NCBI RefSeq assembly: GCF_035920445.1
Contig: NZ_CP109162.1
Location: forward strand, 3,348,001 to 3,412,000
Length of the DNA stretch: 64,000 bases
Origin: Nocardia sp. NBC_01730
GTDB taxonomy: Bacteria > Actinomycetota > Actinomycetes > Mycobacteriales > Mycobacteriaceae
Direction of reading: 5' to 3'
The translations under genes and the position numbers were made by a program. The number at the start of each line of letters is the position of its first letter. The stretch's first letter is position 1. The notes beneath the pieces are model-generated. The model was not told the DNA's origin. It did not search any database and saw nothing but the letters and a program-made list of their open reading frames with translations. Below, piece by piece: positions 1 to 9,380 of this stretch.

Positions 1-253
1 CCAGATCGTCCAGGGTGGCGTTGTTCAGCTGCCCACTGCGGTACACCGAGCCGGTGCGCACGGTCCGGCCGTCGAGGGCGCGGTACCCGCCGATGTCGCG
101 TGCGTTCTGCACACCCTGCAGAGGCAGCGACCGATCGGACGCGACGGCCGAGGCGGCGGGTGGATCGGCGAGCGCCGCACCGGTCACCGGCCCGAAGGCG
201 ACAACCACCCCTGTGGCCAGGGCAACCGGGGCACGAAACGAACGATGGGCCAT
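1..253 (-). CDS. Secreted tyrosine-protein phosphatase, N-terminal part (cut by window edge)
   Basis: Only the first 84 codons are inside the window; the gene continues past position 1. The start is an ATG at 251-253 on the minus strand. Residues 1-29 look like a signal peptide ending in a GAALAD cleavage region, so the product is probably exported. Residues 50-58 (NARDIGGYR) and 71-76 (YRSGQL) are hallmark motifs of the actinobacterial PtpB/SIW14-like tyrosine phosphatase family (the segments ahead of the P-loop). The catalytic HCxxGKDR loop would lie in the missing part, so activity cannot be judged. The family usually dephosphorylates phosphotyrosine or phosphoinositides; the substrate here is unknown. 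Confidence 0.8.
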   Translation of the reverse strand, partial: MAHRSFRAPVALATGVVVAFGPVTGAALADPPAASAVASDRSLPLQGVQNARDIGGYRALDGRTVRTGSVYRSGQLNNATLDDL

Positions 254-312
254 GCGACTGTTCCGATCATCTGGTCGACTGCACTCCCCCGCGGTTCGAG
301 GTCCCGGCGTCC

Positions 313-1329
313 CTAGGCCGGGACCTCGAACCGCGACAGCGCGAGCAGGCGCGAGATGGCGCGCAGGTACTTCTTGCGGTAACCGCCTTCGAGCATCTCG
401 GCCGAGAATATCTCGTCGAGCTTCGCACCGGACACGGTGACCGGGACGCTCGCATCGTATAGCCGGTCGGCGAGCACCACAACGCGCAGCGCCACCGCCT
501 GATCGGTGACCGGGTGAACGTTCGAGATGAACACCGACGACACCCCGGAGATCAGCGCGCCGTACTTGGACGGGTGCAGCGTGCTCAGGTGCTTCAGCAG
601 CGCGTCGAACTCGTCGAGCGTGGAACCCGTTGTGCCGACGGCCCGTTCGCCGAGGTCATCGGGCGAGGTCGGTTCGGGTGCCGGCGGTAGGTCGCGGTGG
701 CGGTAGTCCGGTCCGTCCACGCGCACTGCTTCGAAGATCGCACCGAGCTTCTTGATCTCGCGCAGGAAATCCTGGGCAGCGAAACGTCCTTCGCCGAGCT
801 GACCCGGCAGCGTGTTCGAGGTGGCCGCGATCGACACCCCGGCCGCGGATAGTTCGGCCAGCAGTCGCGAAACCAGCATGGTGTCGCCCGGGTCGTCGAG
901 CTCGAACTCGTCGATGCACAGCACGCTGTTGGCCGAGAGCCGCTCGACCGCGTTGGCGAAGCCCAGCGCACCGACCATATTGGTCAGCTCGCCGAAGGTG
1001 CCGAACGATTTGGGCGCCGGCGAGCTGTGGAAGATCGAGGCCAGCAGATGGGTCTTGCCGACGCCGAAACCGCCGTCGAGGTACAGACCCGCGCCGGTCA
1101 CTTGCTTCCGCTTGCCGAACAGGCTCTTCTTGCTCGCGGCCTTGTGGATCTTGGCGACCTGGCCGGCGAACTCGTCGGCCTTGCGGACCGCGGCCGCCTG
1201 GCTCGGCTCATTCGGGTCGGGAATGTAGGAGGCGAAGCTCACCTCGTCGAACATGGGCGGGGGCACCATTTGGGCGACGAGCTGGTCGGCCGGAACCTCC
1301 GGGTGGCGATCGACGAGGCGTTCTTGCAT
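313..1329 (-). CDS. zapE: ZapE/AFG1-family AAA ATPase
   Basis: A 338-residue P-loop ATPase of the AFG1/ZapE family, the counterpart by position of Mtb Rv2670c. Walker A is GGFGVGKTH at residues 86-94, and Walker B is LCIDEF at 137-142, followed by the family's ELDDPGDTM stretch. ZapE in proteobacteria associates with the division ring and Afg1 in mitochondria with membrane protein turnover; the actinobacterial role is not established. There is no signal peptide, so it is cytosolic or peripheral to the membrane. It is divergent from the RibD-like gene with only 35 bp between the starts, so their promoters must overlap. The length is normal for the actinobacterial branch. Confidence 0.88.
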   Translation of the reverse strand: MQERLVDRHPEVPADQLVAQMVPPPMFDEVSFASYIPDPNEPSQAAAVRKADEFAGQVAKIHKAASKKSLFGKRKQVTGAGLYLDGGFGVGKTHLLASIFHSSPAPKSFGTFGELTNMVGALGFANAVERLSANSVLCIDEFELDDPGDTMLVSRLLAELSAAGVSIAATSNTLPGQLGEGRFAAQDFLREIKKLGAIFEAVRVDGPDYRHRDLPPAPEPTSPDDLGERAVGTTGSTLDEFDALLKHLSTLHPSKYGALISGVSSVFISNVHPVTDQAVALRVVVLADRLYDASVPVTVSGAKLDEIFSAEMLEGGYRKKYLRAISRLLALSRFEVPA

Positions 1330-1364
1330 GAACGAAGCCTAAAGACGTGGTGTGATCTAGTTTC

Positions 1365-2126
1365 ATGCAGCGTATCCACAATGCGATCCAGCTCACAGGG
1401 CTGAGCCCGGACGACCTCGCGCAGTTGTACGCGTTTCCGGCCCAGCTCGATGCCCCTTGGGTGCGAGCCAATTTCGTCTCCAGCATCGACGGCGCCGCCA
1501 CCAGCGGAAACCTGAGCGAGGGGCTGGGCACCCCCGCCGACCGGACAGTGTTCATGATGCTGCGCGAGCTGTCGGACGTGATCCTGGTGGGCGCCGGCAC
1601 CGTGCGCTCGGAGAACTACGGCGGAGCGCGCACCGACCCGCGGCGCCGCCGAGCACTCCACGACCATGGGATCGGCGGCCATCCCGACGGCGCACCGCCC
1701 CCGATCGCGGTGGTCACCGCCAGTGCCGCGCTCGACCCCGGTGCACGGCTGTTCACCGACACCCAGGTGCCGCCGCTGATCATCACCACCGCGATCGCCT
1801 CCGCCGACCGCAAGCATCAACTCGTGGACGCGGGCGCCGACGTGATCGAGGCGGGGGACATCGCAGTGACCCCCAAGGGTCTGCTGCGCGCGCTCGGCGA
1901 GCGCGGCCTGCTGCGCATACTCACCGAGGGCGGGCCTCATCTGTTCGGCGAGCTGCTCGAAGCCGACGCGGTCGACGAGCTCTGCCTGACCACCGCGCCG
2001 CTGCTGGTCGGCGGTACGGCGCGGCGAATCTCGCTGTCCGCGCACGAGTTCCGCACCCATATGACTCGCGCGCACGTCTTGCTGGACGATGACGGCACGA
2101 TGCTCACCCGGTGGGCCCGTCGATGA
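1365..2126 (+). CDS. Pyrimidine reductase family protein (RibD C-terminal-like)
   Basis: A 253-residue protein that is entirely a RibD C-terminal (dihydrofolate-reductase-like fold) domain. It shows the substrate/NADPH signature FVSSIDGAAT at residues 37-46, VGAGTVRSENYG at 75-86 and a late LTEGGPHLFGEL segment. It corresponds by position to Mtb Rv2671. The stand-alone domain lacks the deaminase half of bifunctional RibD. In mycobacteria such proteins have been linked to a side activity resembling dihydrofolate reductase; the physiological substrate here is not shown by sequence. The ATG at 1365 fits the conserved N terminus. The next gene begins 31 bp after its stop on the same strand, so the two are probably cotranscribed. 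Confidence 0.85.
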   Translation: MQRIHNAIQLTGLSPDDLAQLYAFPAQLDAPWVRANFVSSIDGAATSGNLSEGLGTPADRTVFMMLRELSDVILVGAGTVRSENYGGARTDPRRRRALHDHGIGGHPDGAPPPIAVVTASAALDPGARLFTDTQVPPLIITTAIASADRKHQLVDAGADVIEAGDIAVTPKGLLRALGERGLLRILTEGGPHLFGELLEADAVDELCLTTAPLLVGGTARRISLSAHEFRTHMTRAHVLLDDDGTMLTRWARR

Positions 2127-2157
2127 AACAACCGCACGAACCTGGCAGGCTGTAGCG

Positions 2158-3714
2158 ATGCGCTGGACTCGGGCCGCCGTGCTTGCCTCGACACTCTCGA
2201 TCGTGATCGCCGGTTGCGGGGCGGGACCCTCGGACCGCCCTGGCGTCGCGGTCCAGCGTCCGCCCGTCGCGGGCGGCGCCACGACCTCGGCCGCCCCGCC
2301 CCCGCCGCCGAACGCCGAGCTGCCGAAGACCGATCTGAGCTGGCGCGAGTGCACCCAACCGACCCTGGACCTGCTCGGCCTCGGCCCCGCGCCCGCGGGC
2401 CTGGTGCTCGACTGCGCCGAGTACTCGACCCCGATCGATGCGGCGGGGGCCGTGATCGGCAGTTTCCGCACCGGCGCGATGCGGGCCCGGCTGGCGCAGA
2501 CCCCAGCCGATGTGCCGCCGCTGGTGCTCACCTCCGGCTCGGACCGCTCCTCGACCGCCACCCTCGCGGGGCTGGCCGTGGGTTCGGCGGGGGCGCTGCT
2601 GGCCAGCCGCCCGATCGTAGCGGTGGACCGGCGCGGTCTCGGAACCTCCCAGCCGATCGACTGCCTGGATCCCCAGATCCGCCGCGGCCTGGCCGACAAC
2701 GCCCAATTCGGACCAGGGACCGACGATCCGGCGGCGTCGATGACCACCTTGAGCCAGGACGGCACCCTCGCCTGCCGGGACTTCCTGCAGCCCTACGAGG
2801 GCACCTTCGACGCGCCGCACGCCGCCGACGACATCGAGCAGCTGCGCAGGCAGTGGCAGGTCGAGCACATCGCGTTGCTCGGCACCGGCAACGGAGCGAA
2901 GGTCGCGCTCAGCTACGCCCGCAAATACGGCGACCATGTCGCGCGCTTGATGCTCGACTCTCCCGAGCCGGTCGGCACGGACGCCACCACCCGCGCCGAA
3001 CAGGTCGTCCAGGGCGCCGAGGCCGCGCTGACCGCGTTTGCCCAGCGATGCGTCGGCATGGGCTGTTCGCTCGGTACGGACCCGCGCGCAGCGATCACCG
3101 ACCTGATGAACAAGGCCGGATCGGGCGGGCTCGGCGACATCTCCGCGAACGCGTTGCGCACCGTGCTGTCGGGCTTTCTCGGCAGCCCGCGCGCCGACCA
3201 AGCCAACCGGGTCGGCGAACTGTCCGACGCGCTCGCCGCGGCGGGACGCGGCGATCGCGGGCCGCTGGGTAACCTGATCCTGCGCGAGTCGGCCGCCACC
3301 GCGGGCGACGGTCAGTTCGTCAGCCGCTGCACCGACACGCAGCTGCCGCCGAGCCCGGCCAAGGCCACCGAGCTCGCGGGCACCTGGGGCGGCAAGTACC
3401 CGGTGTTCGGCAAGGCGGCGGCGATCGCACTGCTGGCGTGCGTGGCCTGGCCGGTGTCGGCCGCGCCGCCACTGCCGGAGAAGCTGGGCATCCCGGTGCT
3501 GGTGCTCGGCGGTGTCGCCGATCCAGTGGTCGGCAACGGCGGCCAGTCGTCGGTGACCGGCGCGTTGGGCGCCGCGGGGGCGCGGCACGCGACACTCACC
3601 TGGCAGGGCTGGGGCCATCCGGTCGCGGCTCACTCCGGCTGTGCGCAGCGGACACTGCTGGACTATCTGAAGGACGGCCAACTCCCCGCCGACGGGACCG
3701 CCTGCCCTTCCTGA
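2158..3714 (+). CDS. Exported lipoprotein of the alpha/beta-hydrolase (TAP-like) family
   Basis: A 518-residue protein counted from ATG 2158, an in-frame upstream start at 2089 being unlikely because it would spoil the signal peptide. Residues 1-20 are a lipoprotein signal with lipobox IAGC (Cys20), followed by a Pro/Ala-rich linker. The body is the alpha/beta-hydrolase fold of the SlpD/E and tripeptidyl-aminopeptidase-like group, matching Mtb Rv2672 by position. At the nucleophile elbow, residues 242-246 read GTGNG where active members have GxSxG, so the catalytic serine appears to be Gly244. The late acid region (GGVADPVV) and the histidine region (GWGHPV) are still present. Activity is therefore doubtful; it may be a binding protein. 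Confidence 0.8.
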   Translation: MRWTRAAVLASTLSIVIAGCGAGPSDRPGVAVQRPPVAGGATTSAAPPPPPNAELPKTDLSWRECTQPTLDLLGLGPAPAGLVLDCAEYSTPIDAAGAVIGSFRTGAMRARLAQTPADVPPLVLTSGSDRSSTATLAGLAVGSAGALLASRPIVAVDRRGLGTSQPIDCLDPQIRRGLADNAQFGPGTDDPAASMTTLSQDGTLACRDFLQPYEGTFDAPHAADDIEQLRRQWQVEHIALLGTGNGAKVALSYARKYGDHVARLMLDSPEPVGTDATTRAEQVVQGAEAALTAFAQRCVGMGCSLGTDPRAAITDLMNKAGSGGLGDISANALRTVLSGFLGSPRADQANRVGELSDALAAAGRGDRGPLGNLILRESAATAGDGQFVSRCTDTQLPPSPAKATELAGTWGGKYPVFGKAAAIALLACVAWPVSAAPPLPEKLGIPVLVLGGVADPVVGNGGQSSVTGALGAAGARHATLTWQGWGHPVAAHSGCAQRTLLDYLKDGQLPADGTACPS

Positions 3715-3782
3715 ACCCTGGTCGCGGGGCCCGCCTGAGCGGCGCGTCGGGCAGGTCCCGGCAACCACCAGGATCGGATCCG

Positions 3783-5150
3783 GTGTACCGTGCCCCAGTG
3801 TTCCTTCGACAGCTCGAGCCCCAGATGGCTCGCACCACCGCCGAGGTGATCAAGTTCGCACTCTGGCCACTGGCGGTCATGACCGTGCTGAACCGGGTCT
3901 TCATCAAGGCTGTCAATGGTTTCATCACCGACGACTACCGGCCGGTCTATCAGGCATCCCTGGACTTCCTCAACAGGCGGCCGGTCTACACCGCGAATTT
4001 CGACTCGGTCGACCCGCACTACCTGTACCCGCCGAGTGGCACCCTGCTGATCGCGCCGATCGCGGCCATCGACTACGAGAAGTCACGCTGGCTGTTCATC
4101 GCACTGAACGCGATCGCGATCCTGATCGCGTGGTATCTGCTGCTGCGGCTGTTCCGGTACACGCTGAACTCGGTCGCCGCGCCCGCGCTGCTGCTGGCGA
4201 TGTTCATGTCCGAGACCGTGATCAACACACTGGTCTTCACCAATGTCAACGGCTGCGTGCTGCTCGCGGAGCTGGCCTTCATCTTCCTGCTCTTGAAACG
4301 GCGGGATCTCTGGGCGGGCGCGGCGCTCGGATTGAGTATCGCGGTGAAACCGACCCTGGCCCCGCTGCTGCTGATCGCGCTGGTCCGCGGGCAGTGGAAG
4401 GTGTTCGTCACCGCTCTCGGCGTGCCGATCGCGCTGACCGCGATCGCCTGGCCGCTGTCGAAGGACGCGGACAAGTTCTTCACCCGCACCTTCCCCTACA
4501 TTTTCGAATCCCGTGACTACTTCAACAGCGCGATCGTCGGCAACGGCGAGTACTACGGTCTGCCGCCCTGGTTGACCTGGGGCATGCGCCTCGTGATGGG
4601 CGTGCTCGTCCTGCTCACGCTATGGCTGCTGTACCGCTACTACCGTGATGACGAGCTGTTCTTCGTCTGCACCTCGTCCGGCGTGCTACTCACCGCGTCG
4701 TTCCTGCTCAGCTCGCTCGGGCAGATGTACTACTCGATGATGCTGTTCCCACTCCTGATGACGGTGGTGCTGCGCAATTCGGTGCTGCGCAACTGGCCCG
4801 CATGGCTGGCCATCTTCGGGTTCATGAGCTACGACAAGTGGCTGTCGGACCGCTGGCAGAATGTCGGCCGCAACCTGGAGTACCTGCGCATCACCTTCGG
4901 CTGGGGTCTGCTGCTGATCGTGGCGTTCTGTGTGCTGAGTGACCGCTACCTTGCCGCGCGGCGGGAAGGACGGCTGCCGTTCGGGATCGATCCCGCCTGG
5001 ATGAGCTCTGCCCCGGATTCGCGTGACGGGGCGCCGGACTCGCCTGCCGCGTCCTGCTCCGTACCTTCCGAGACCGCCGCCATTGATTCCCCCAGGTCAC
5101 GCAATGGATCGGCACCGGTGGAGCAGAAGCGTATTAGCGTGGAGCAATGA
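3783..5150 (+). CDS. aftC: Alpha-(1->3)-arabinofuranosyltransferase
   Basis: A 455-residue polytopic membrane protein of the GT-C fold (GT87), closely resembling Mtb AftC (Rv2673). AftC adds alpha-1,3 arabinofuranose branches to the arabinan of arabinogalactan and lipoarabinomannan, using decaprenyl-phospho-arabinose. An Asp-Asp pair at residues 50-51 (ITDDYRPVY) lies in the first periplasmic loop where GT-C enzymes carry their acidic catalytic motif. VDPHYLYPPSGTLL follows at 77-90, and about ten hydrophobic helices come after it. GTG 3783 is preferred because AGGA lies 9 nt upstream at 3770-3773; ATG 3825 is an alternative. The C-terminal 55 residues are a polar Ser/Pro-rich tail. The stop overlaps the msrB start (ATGA). 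Confidence 0.88.
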   Translation: MYRAPVFLRQLEPQMARTTAEVIKFALWPLAVMTVLNRVFIKAVNGFITDDYRPVYQASLDFLNRRPVYTANFDSVDPHYLYPPSGTLLIAPIAAIDYEKSRWLFIALNAIAILIAWYLLLRLFRYTLNSVAAPALLLAMFMSETVINTLVFTNVNGCVLLAELAFIFLLLKRRDLWAGAALGLSIAVKPTLAPLLLIALVRGQWKVFVTALGVPIALTAIAWPLSKDADKFFTRTFPYIFESRDYFNSAIVGNGEYYGLPPWLTWGMRLVMGVLVLLTLWLLYRYYRDDELFFVCTSSGVLLTASFLLSSLGQMYYSMMLFPLLMTVVLRNSVLRNWPAWLAIFGFMSYDKWLSDRWQNVGRNLEYLRITFGWGLLLIVAFCVLSDRYLAARREGRLPFGIDPAWMSSAPDSRDGAPDSPAASCSVPSETAAIDSPRSRNGSAPVEQKRISVEQ

Positions 5151-5590
5151 GTTCCGAAACCGGCACGCCGCTGCCCGCGCCGCGGATCCAGCTCACGCCA
5201 CAGGAGTGGCGGTCGCAGCTGAGCCCCGAGGAATACGCGGTGCTGCGCGAGGCCGCCACCGAGCGTCCATTCACCGGCGAGTACACCGACACCAAGACCG
5301 AAGGCGTCTACGCGTGCCGGGCCTGTGGCGCCGAGCTGTTCCGCAGCACCGAGAAGTTCGACTCGCACTGCGGCTGGCCGTCCTTCTTCGATCCGTCGGC
5401 GTCCGCTGCGGTGATTCTGCGGTCGGACGACTCGCTCGGCACGCATCGGGTCGAAGTGCTGTGCGGGAACTGCCACAGCCACCTCGGCCACGTGTTCGAG
5501 GGCGAAGGGTACAACACGCCCACCGACAAGCGCTACTGCATCAACTCCGTAGCTCTGCGGCTGCACCCCTCGGACAGCGCAGCGGAGTAA
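5147..5590 (+). CDS. msrB: Peptide-methionine (R)-S-oxide reductase
   Basis: A 147-residue cytosolic MsrB that reduces methionine-R-sulfoxide in proteins. The zinc-binding cysteine pairs are CRAC at 57-60 and CGNC at 106-109. The active-site signature is RYCIN with Cys131, and the GWPSF substrate motif is at 76-80. Length and motifs are normal. The start codon overlaps the aftC stop by 4 nt, so translation is likely coupled. The same aftC-msrB order is found in M. tuberculosis (Rv2673-Rv2674). It converges on chdC, with a hairpin between them. Confidence 0.95.
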   Translation: MSSETGTPLPAPRIQLTPQEWRSQLSPEEYAVLREAATERPFTGEYTDTKTEGVYACRACGAELFRSTEKFDSHCGWPSFFDPSASAAVILRSDDSLGTHRVEVLCGNCHSHLGHVFEGEGYNTPTDKRYCINSVALRLHPSDSAAE

Positions 5591-5635
5591 CAGCCTGGCG
5601 CTGTGGGGAAGGGTACGGATTCGCCGTATCACGCG

Positions 5636-5659
5636 CATGCCCCAAAAACCCGGGGCATG
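5636..5659. terminator. Hairpin between convergent msrB and chdC
   Basis: CATGCCCC at 5636-5643 and GGGGCATG at 5652-5659 form a perfect 8-bp stem with an 8-nt A-rich loop. It lies in the 159-bp gap between two convergent genes. There is no T-tract, which is common for high-GC actinobacteria. It could serve transcription from both sides. Confidence 0.5.
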
Positions 5660-5749
5660 GACTGGCGCGACGCGTTCGTGCCGGTCGGTAGCCACGGGCC
5701 ACGTCCCTACGCCCCGATTGCGCGGCCCCCGTCCAGGGACCCGACCTGC

Positions 5750-6445
5750 TCAAGGCAGGGCAGCGATCAGCTTCTCGATCTGCACCCACGGGCCCGTGAA
5801 GAACGGTACCTCCTCGCGCACGTGCCGCCGGGCCTCGGTCGCCCGCAGATCGCGCATCAGATCGACGATCCGGTGCAGTTCCGGCGCCTCGAAGGCGAGG
5901 ATCCATTCGTAGTCTCCCAGTGCGAACGAGCTGACCGTGTTGGCCCGCACGTCCGGGTAGCCGCGCGCGGCCTTGCCGTGGTCGGCGAGCATCTTGCGTC
6001 GCTCGTCGTCGGGCAGCAGGTACCACTCGTAGGAGCGGACGAACGGATAGACGCAGATGTAGTTGCCCGGCTCCTCACCGGCGAGGAACGCCGGGATGTG
6101 GCTCTTGTTGAATTCGGCGGGCCGGTGCAGCGCCACGTTGCTCCACACGGGCACGCTGGCGCGACCCAGCTCGGTGGTGCGGCGGAAATCCGAGTAAGCG
6201 GACTGCAGGTCCTCGACGCGTTCGGCGTGCGACCAGATCATGAAGTCGGCGTCGGCGCGAACGCCCGCCACGTCGTAGATGCCGCGCACCACGACGCCGC
6301 GGTCGGCGAGTCCGTCGAAGAACGCCCGGGCCTCCTTGGTCGCAGCGTCCCGCTCCTCGCCCAGCACTCCGGGCTGTACCTGGAATACCGAGAACATCAG
6401 GTAACGGATGGTGGAGTTCAGGGCTTGATAGTCGAGTCGCGCCAT
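5750..6445 (-). CDS. chdC: Coproheme decarboxylase (hydrogen peroxide-dependent haem synthase)
   Basis: A 231-residue protein of the chlorite-dismutase-like family, the HemQ/ChdC enzyme that converts coproheme to haem b in the coproporphyrin-dependent pathway. YPF at 133-135 holds the tyrosine used in oxidative decarboxylation (Tyr133), and DHGKAARGY at 155-163 contains the candidate proximal haem ligand His156. The start ATG is at 6443-6445 with GGAAAG just upstream; the reading frame is open much further upstream but that extension is not conserved sequence. It is last in the leftward hemE-hemY-chdC cluster, as in M. tuberculosis (Rv2676c). Confidence 0.92.
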   Translation of the reverse strand: MARLDYQALNSTIRYLMFSVFQVQPGVLGEERDAATKEARAFFDGLADRGVVVRGIYDVAGVRADADFMIWSHAERVEDLQSAYSDFRRTTELGRASVPVWSNVALHRPAEFNKSHIPAFLAGEEPGNYICVYPFVRSYEWYLLPDDERRKMLADHGKAARGYPDVRANTVSSFALGDYEWILAFEAPELHRIVDLMRDLRATEARRHVREEVPFFTGPWVQIEKLIAALP

Positions 6446-6531
6446 AGCGCCATCTTTCCACCCGACCACAGAAGCCCGGCTTCCCGGGCATGAACTGCTC
6501 GATATGCCACCTCCGGTCATCGAACGTTCCG

Positions 6532-6633
6532 CTATGCCCGGCTCTCGTCCAAGCACCCGGTCGGCTCGCAGGCGTAGATGTCGGCGTCTCCGGGCAGGGT
6601 ACGTACCACGAAATCGACGCGGCCATGCCGCAC
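6532..6633 (-). CDS. Possible 33-residue small protein between hemY and chdC
   Basis: The 287-bp space between hemY and chdC contains an open frame, starting at GTG 6631-6633, that translates as [20 protein letters not shown] followed by [13 protein letters not shown] and a stop. About 27 of 33 codons end in G or C, as expected for coding DNA here, and two cysteines sit in a CEPTGC motif. No good ribosome-binding site is visible. The frame is continuous with hemY: after the hemY TGA it stays open for 66 codons. It could be a small independent gene, a relic of a longer C terminus, or chance. I do not recognise a family. Confidence 0.3.
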   Translation of the reverse strand: MRHGRVDFVVRTLPGDADIYACEPTGCLDESRA

Positions 6634-6732
6634 CGCGGAAGTCTTTGGCCGATAACAGATTTCGGTGACGGCCGATACGCACCCGGGCAGAACGGCTCGG
6701 TCGCGCGGGAGGCGGAACGGCTTGGACCCGGT

Positions 6733-8094
6733 TCAGCCCGCGGTGGACGCTTCTACTCCCGCCGCGATCCGATGCGCGGCGGCAGTGCCGGAGGCGACGC
6801 ACGCGGGCACGCCGACGCCGTGCAGATACGCACCCGCGACGGCGAGGCCGGCCAGGGAGCCGATCTCGGCTTCGACGGCCGCGATGCGGGCGGTGTGGCC
6901 GGGTGCGTACTGGGCCAGGCCACCGGGCCAGCGCTGAACGACCGCCGAGCGGGGCTCGATGGCGACCCCGGTGACAGTGGCCAGGTCTTCGGCGGCGGCG
7001 GCGACCAGCTCGGCGTCGGACCACGACAGCGTCGAATCGTCCCCGAATTTGCCGAAAGAAGCTCGGACGAGGGCGGTTTCGCGTTGACCGAGGTGGGTCC
7101 ACTTGCGGCTGGAGAGGGTGAAGGCCTTGGCGCGCAACGGTTCTCCAGTGGCCACCAGGATGCCGGAGTTCCGCGGCAACATGGTGTCTCGTGGCAGCGC
7201 GAGAGCGACCACCACCGACGAGGACAGTTCGATGCCCGCCAGTTCCGTCGCGGCGGCAGGGGCGACGGCGCCCAGCAGCCGACCGGTCACGGGCGCGGGG
7301 GTGGCGAGCACCACCGCGTCGACGGCCCCGATCGGGTCGACCACCCAGCCGCGCAGCCCTCTCGCCAGGCGGGTGCCCGGTGTCGCGGTAACGAATTTCG
7401 CACCCGAGCGGGCGGCGAGCGCGTCCAGGAGCACTCGGTAGCCGTCGCGGATTCCGCCGAAGACCGGCGCATTCGAAGGCGGCGGCAGCGCGGCGCCGAC
7501 GGCAGCGGTGAGGCTGGCCGCGCCGCTGTCCAGGGCCGCGGCCAGCGCGGGCAGCGCGGCGCGGACACCGATAGAGCGCGAGCTGCCCGCGTACACGCCG
7601 CCGAGCAGCGGATCCACGCTGCGCTCGGCGACCTGCGCGCCGAATCGGTCGGCGACCAGGCCGTATACGTCGGTGTCGGAGCCGGATTCCCAGGTCAGCG
7701 GCCTGCCGGGCTCGGAGGCGACCCGGTCTAGCGTCGCGGTGTCCACCAGCCCTCGCATCGACTCGGCGGTCGCCGGGATACCCATCAGCGTGCCCACCGG
7801 CAGCGGATGCGCGGCACCGGCCGACCACACCAGCGGCCGCAGGCCCGCGGGCGTCACCAGCTGCGACTCGAGCTCGAGCTCACGCAGCAGTGCGGGCACC
7901 TCCGGCCGCCGCCCGACGAACGCCTCGGCTCCGAGATCCAGTGGCTCGCCGGCCAATTCACCGGTGTAGAGGATTCCGCCGACCCGTTCGGCCCGGTCGA
8001 GCACGAGCACGTCGGCTTCCGGCCCGAGGAGCGTCCGGAGCCGATACGCGGCCACCAGCCCACTGATCCCTCCGCCGACCACCGCTACACGCAT
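6733..8094 (-). CDS. hemY: Coproporphyrinogen III oxidase (HemY/CgoX type)
   Basis: A 453-residue FAD-dependent oxidase. The Rossmann dinucleotide motif GGGISG is at residues 7-12, and the C terminus carries the family's [18 protein letters not shown] flavin-binding segment. In Gram-positive bacteria with ChdC this enzyme oxidises coproporphyrinogen III to coproporphyrin III rather than acting on protoporphyrinogen; I infer that role from the linked chdC. ATG 8092-8094 is chosen because translation then begins directly with MRVAVVGGG, the nucleotide-binding strand; an upstream in-frame ATG at 8163 would add 23 non-conserved residues. It lies 85 bp downstream of hemE on the same strand (Mtb Rv2677c). 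Confidence 0.92.
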   Translation of the reverse strand: MRVAVVGGGISGLVAAYRLRTLLGPEADVLVLDRAERVGGILYTGELAGEPLDLGAEAFVGRRPEVPALLRELELESQLVTPAGLRPLVWSAGAAHPLPVGTLMGIPATAESMRGLVDTATLDRVASEPGRPLTWESGSDTDVYGLVADRFGAQVAERSVDPLLGGVYAGSSRSIGVRAALPALAAALDSGAASLTAAVGAALPPPSNAPVFGGIRDGYRVLLDALAARSGAKFVTATPGTRLARGLRGWVVDPIGAVDAVVLATPAPVTGRLLGAVAPAAATELAGIELSSSVVVALALPRDTMLPRNSGILVATGEPLRAKAFTLSSRKWTHLGQRETALVRASFGKFGDDSTLSWSDAELVAAAAEDLATVTGVAIEPRSAVVQRWPGGLAQYAPGHTARIAAVEAEIGSLAGLAVAGAYLHGVGVPACVASGTAAAHRIAAGVEASTAG

Positions 8095-8179
8095 ACTTCG
8101 ACCGTAACGTGCCCTGCGATCGCCGCTCATCGCGCCTGTGTCGCCACCCTTACCCGCCGGCACGGCGCTTGCCTGAGCC

Positions 8180-9235
8180 TCACAGTTCGTGGACGAGCTC
8201 CACCAGCGCGGTCAGCACGCCGGGGTCGGTGTCCGGGAGTACGCCGTGGCCCAGGTTGAAGATGTGCCCGGCGGCACCGAGCGTGATCGCCTCGTCCGCC
8301 TCGCGGGCGATGCGGCGCGCCTCCGCCTCGATCACCGCCGACCCGGCGAACAGCACGGCCGGATCGAGGTTGCCCTGCAACGCTTTTCCTGGTCCGACGC
8401 GGCGGACGGCAGCGGTCAGCGGCACCCGCCAGTCGACACCGACCACGTCTGCCCCCGCTTCTCCCATTGCGCCGAGCAGCTCTCCGGTGCCGACGCCGAA
8501 GTGGATGCGCGGCACGCCCGCGTCAGCGATCTCGGCGAACACCCGCTCGGAGTGCGGAAGCACAAAGCTGCGGTAGTCGGCGAGCGAGAGCGCGCCCGCC
8601 CAGGAGTCGAACAGCTGCACCGCGTCGACACCCGCGGACAGCTGGGCCTGGAGGAAAGCGATGGTGATGTCGGTGAGCACCCCGAGCAGCGTGTGCCAGG
8701 TCCGCGGGTCGGCGTGCATCAGCGCCTTGGTGCGCTCGTGGTTCTTGCTCGGCCCGCCCTCGACCAGGTACGAGGCCAGTGTGAACGGCGCGCCGGCGAA
8801 CCCGATCAGCGGCGTCTCGTCCAGCGCGTCGATCAACAGTCGCACGCCGTCGGTCACCGCGCCGACCTCCTCGGGCCGCAGCCGCGGCAGCGCGTGCACG
8901 TCACCGACGGTCCGCACCGGCGACGCGATCACCGGCCCGACACCTGGCACGATGTCCAGGTCGATGCCGGCCGCCTTGAGCGGAACGACGATGTCGGAGA
9001 ACAGGATCGCCGCATCGACGTTGTGCCTGCGGATCGGCTGCAAGGTGATCTCGCACACCAGCTCCGGATCGAAGCACGATTCGAGCATCCCGATGCCCGC
9101 GCGCAGTTCGCGGTACTCGGGTAGGGAGCGTCCGGCCTGGCGCATGAACCACACCGGACGCCTGCTCGGCGGCGCGCCGGTGGCGGCGGCCAGGAACGGG
9201 GCATCGGTCAACCGGCGGCGGGTATGAGTGCTCAT
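8180..9235 (-). CDS. hemE: Uroporphyrinogen decarboxylase
   Basis: A 351-residue cytosolic enzyme that removes four acetate carboxyls from uroporphyrinogen III to give coproporphyrinogen [17 protein letters not shown] at residues 28-41 is the signature substrate loop, and FSDIVVPL contains the catalytic aspartate (Asp81). ATG 9235 is chosen over an in-frame ATG at 9322, which would add an unconserved 29-residue extension. It is the first gene of the leftward haem cluster. It is divergent from the DUF3000 gene, with a 145-bp shared promoter region. Confidence 0.95.
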   Translation of the reverse strand: MSTHTRRRLTDAPFLAAATGAPPSRRPVWFMRQAGRSLPEYRELRAGIGMLESCFDPELVCEITLQPIRRHNVDAAILFSDIVVPLKAAGIDLDIVPGVGPVIASPVRTVGDVHALPRLRPEEVGAVTDGVRLLIDALDETPLIGFAGAPFTLASYLVEGGPSKNHERTKALMHADPRTWHTLLGVLTDITIAFLQAQLSAGVDAVQLFDSWAGALSLADYRSFVLPHSERVFAEIADAGVPRIHFGVGTGELLGAMGEAGADVVGVDWRVPLTAAVRRVGPGKALQGNLDPAVLFAGSAVIEAEARRIAREADEAITLGAAGHIFNLGHGVLPDTDPGVLTALVELVHEL

Positions 9236-9380
9236 CACGGCTATCGTAAGCAGGCCCGGCGGAAGCGACGGACCCGGAGGCGTCAGTGTGTGTAACCACG
9301 AAGGGCCCCGCGGACGCCGCAATGAGTACAGCGGCGCGCCTCCGACTGCGCCGGGTGCACAAGGTCTACCGTCACTTTTC

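Noticed and set aside
3438..3782. Long upstream extension of the aftC reading frame
   Set aside because: It overlaps the end of the lipoprotein gene in another frame, and its Arg/Gly-rich translation has no family similarity.
6446..7828. 692-codon open frame on the minus strand reaching into chdC
   Set aside because: Outside chdC it is the antisense-phase shadow of hemY, Arg-rich and without motifs.
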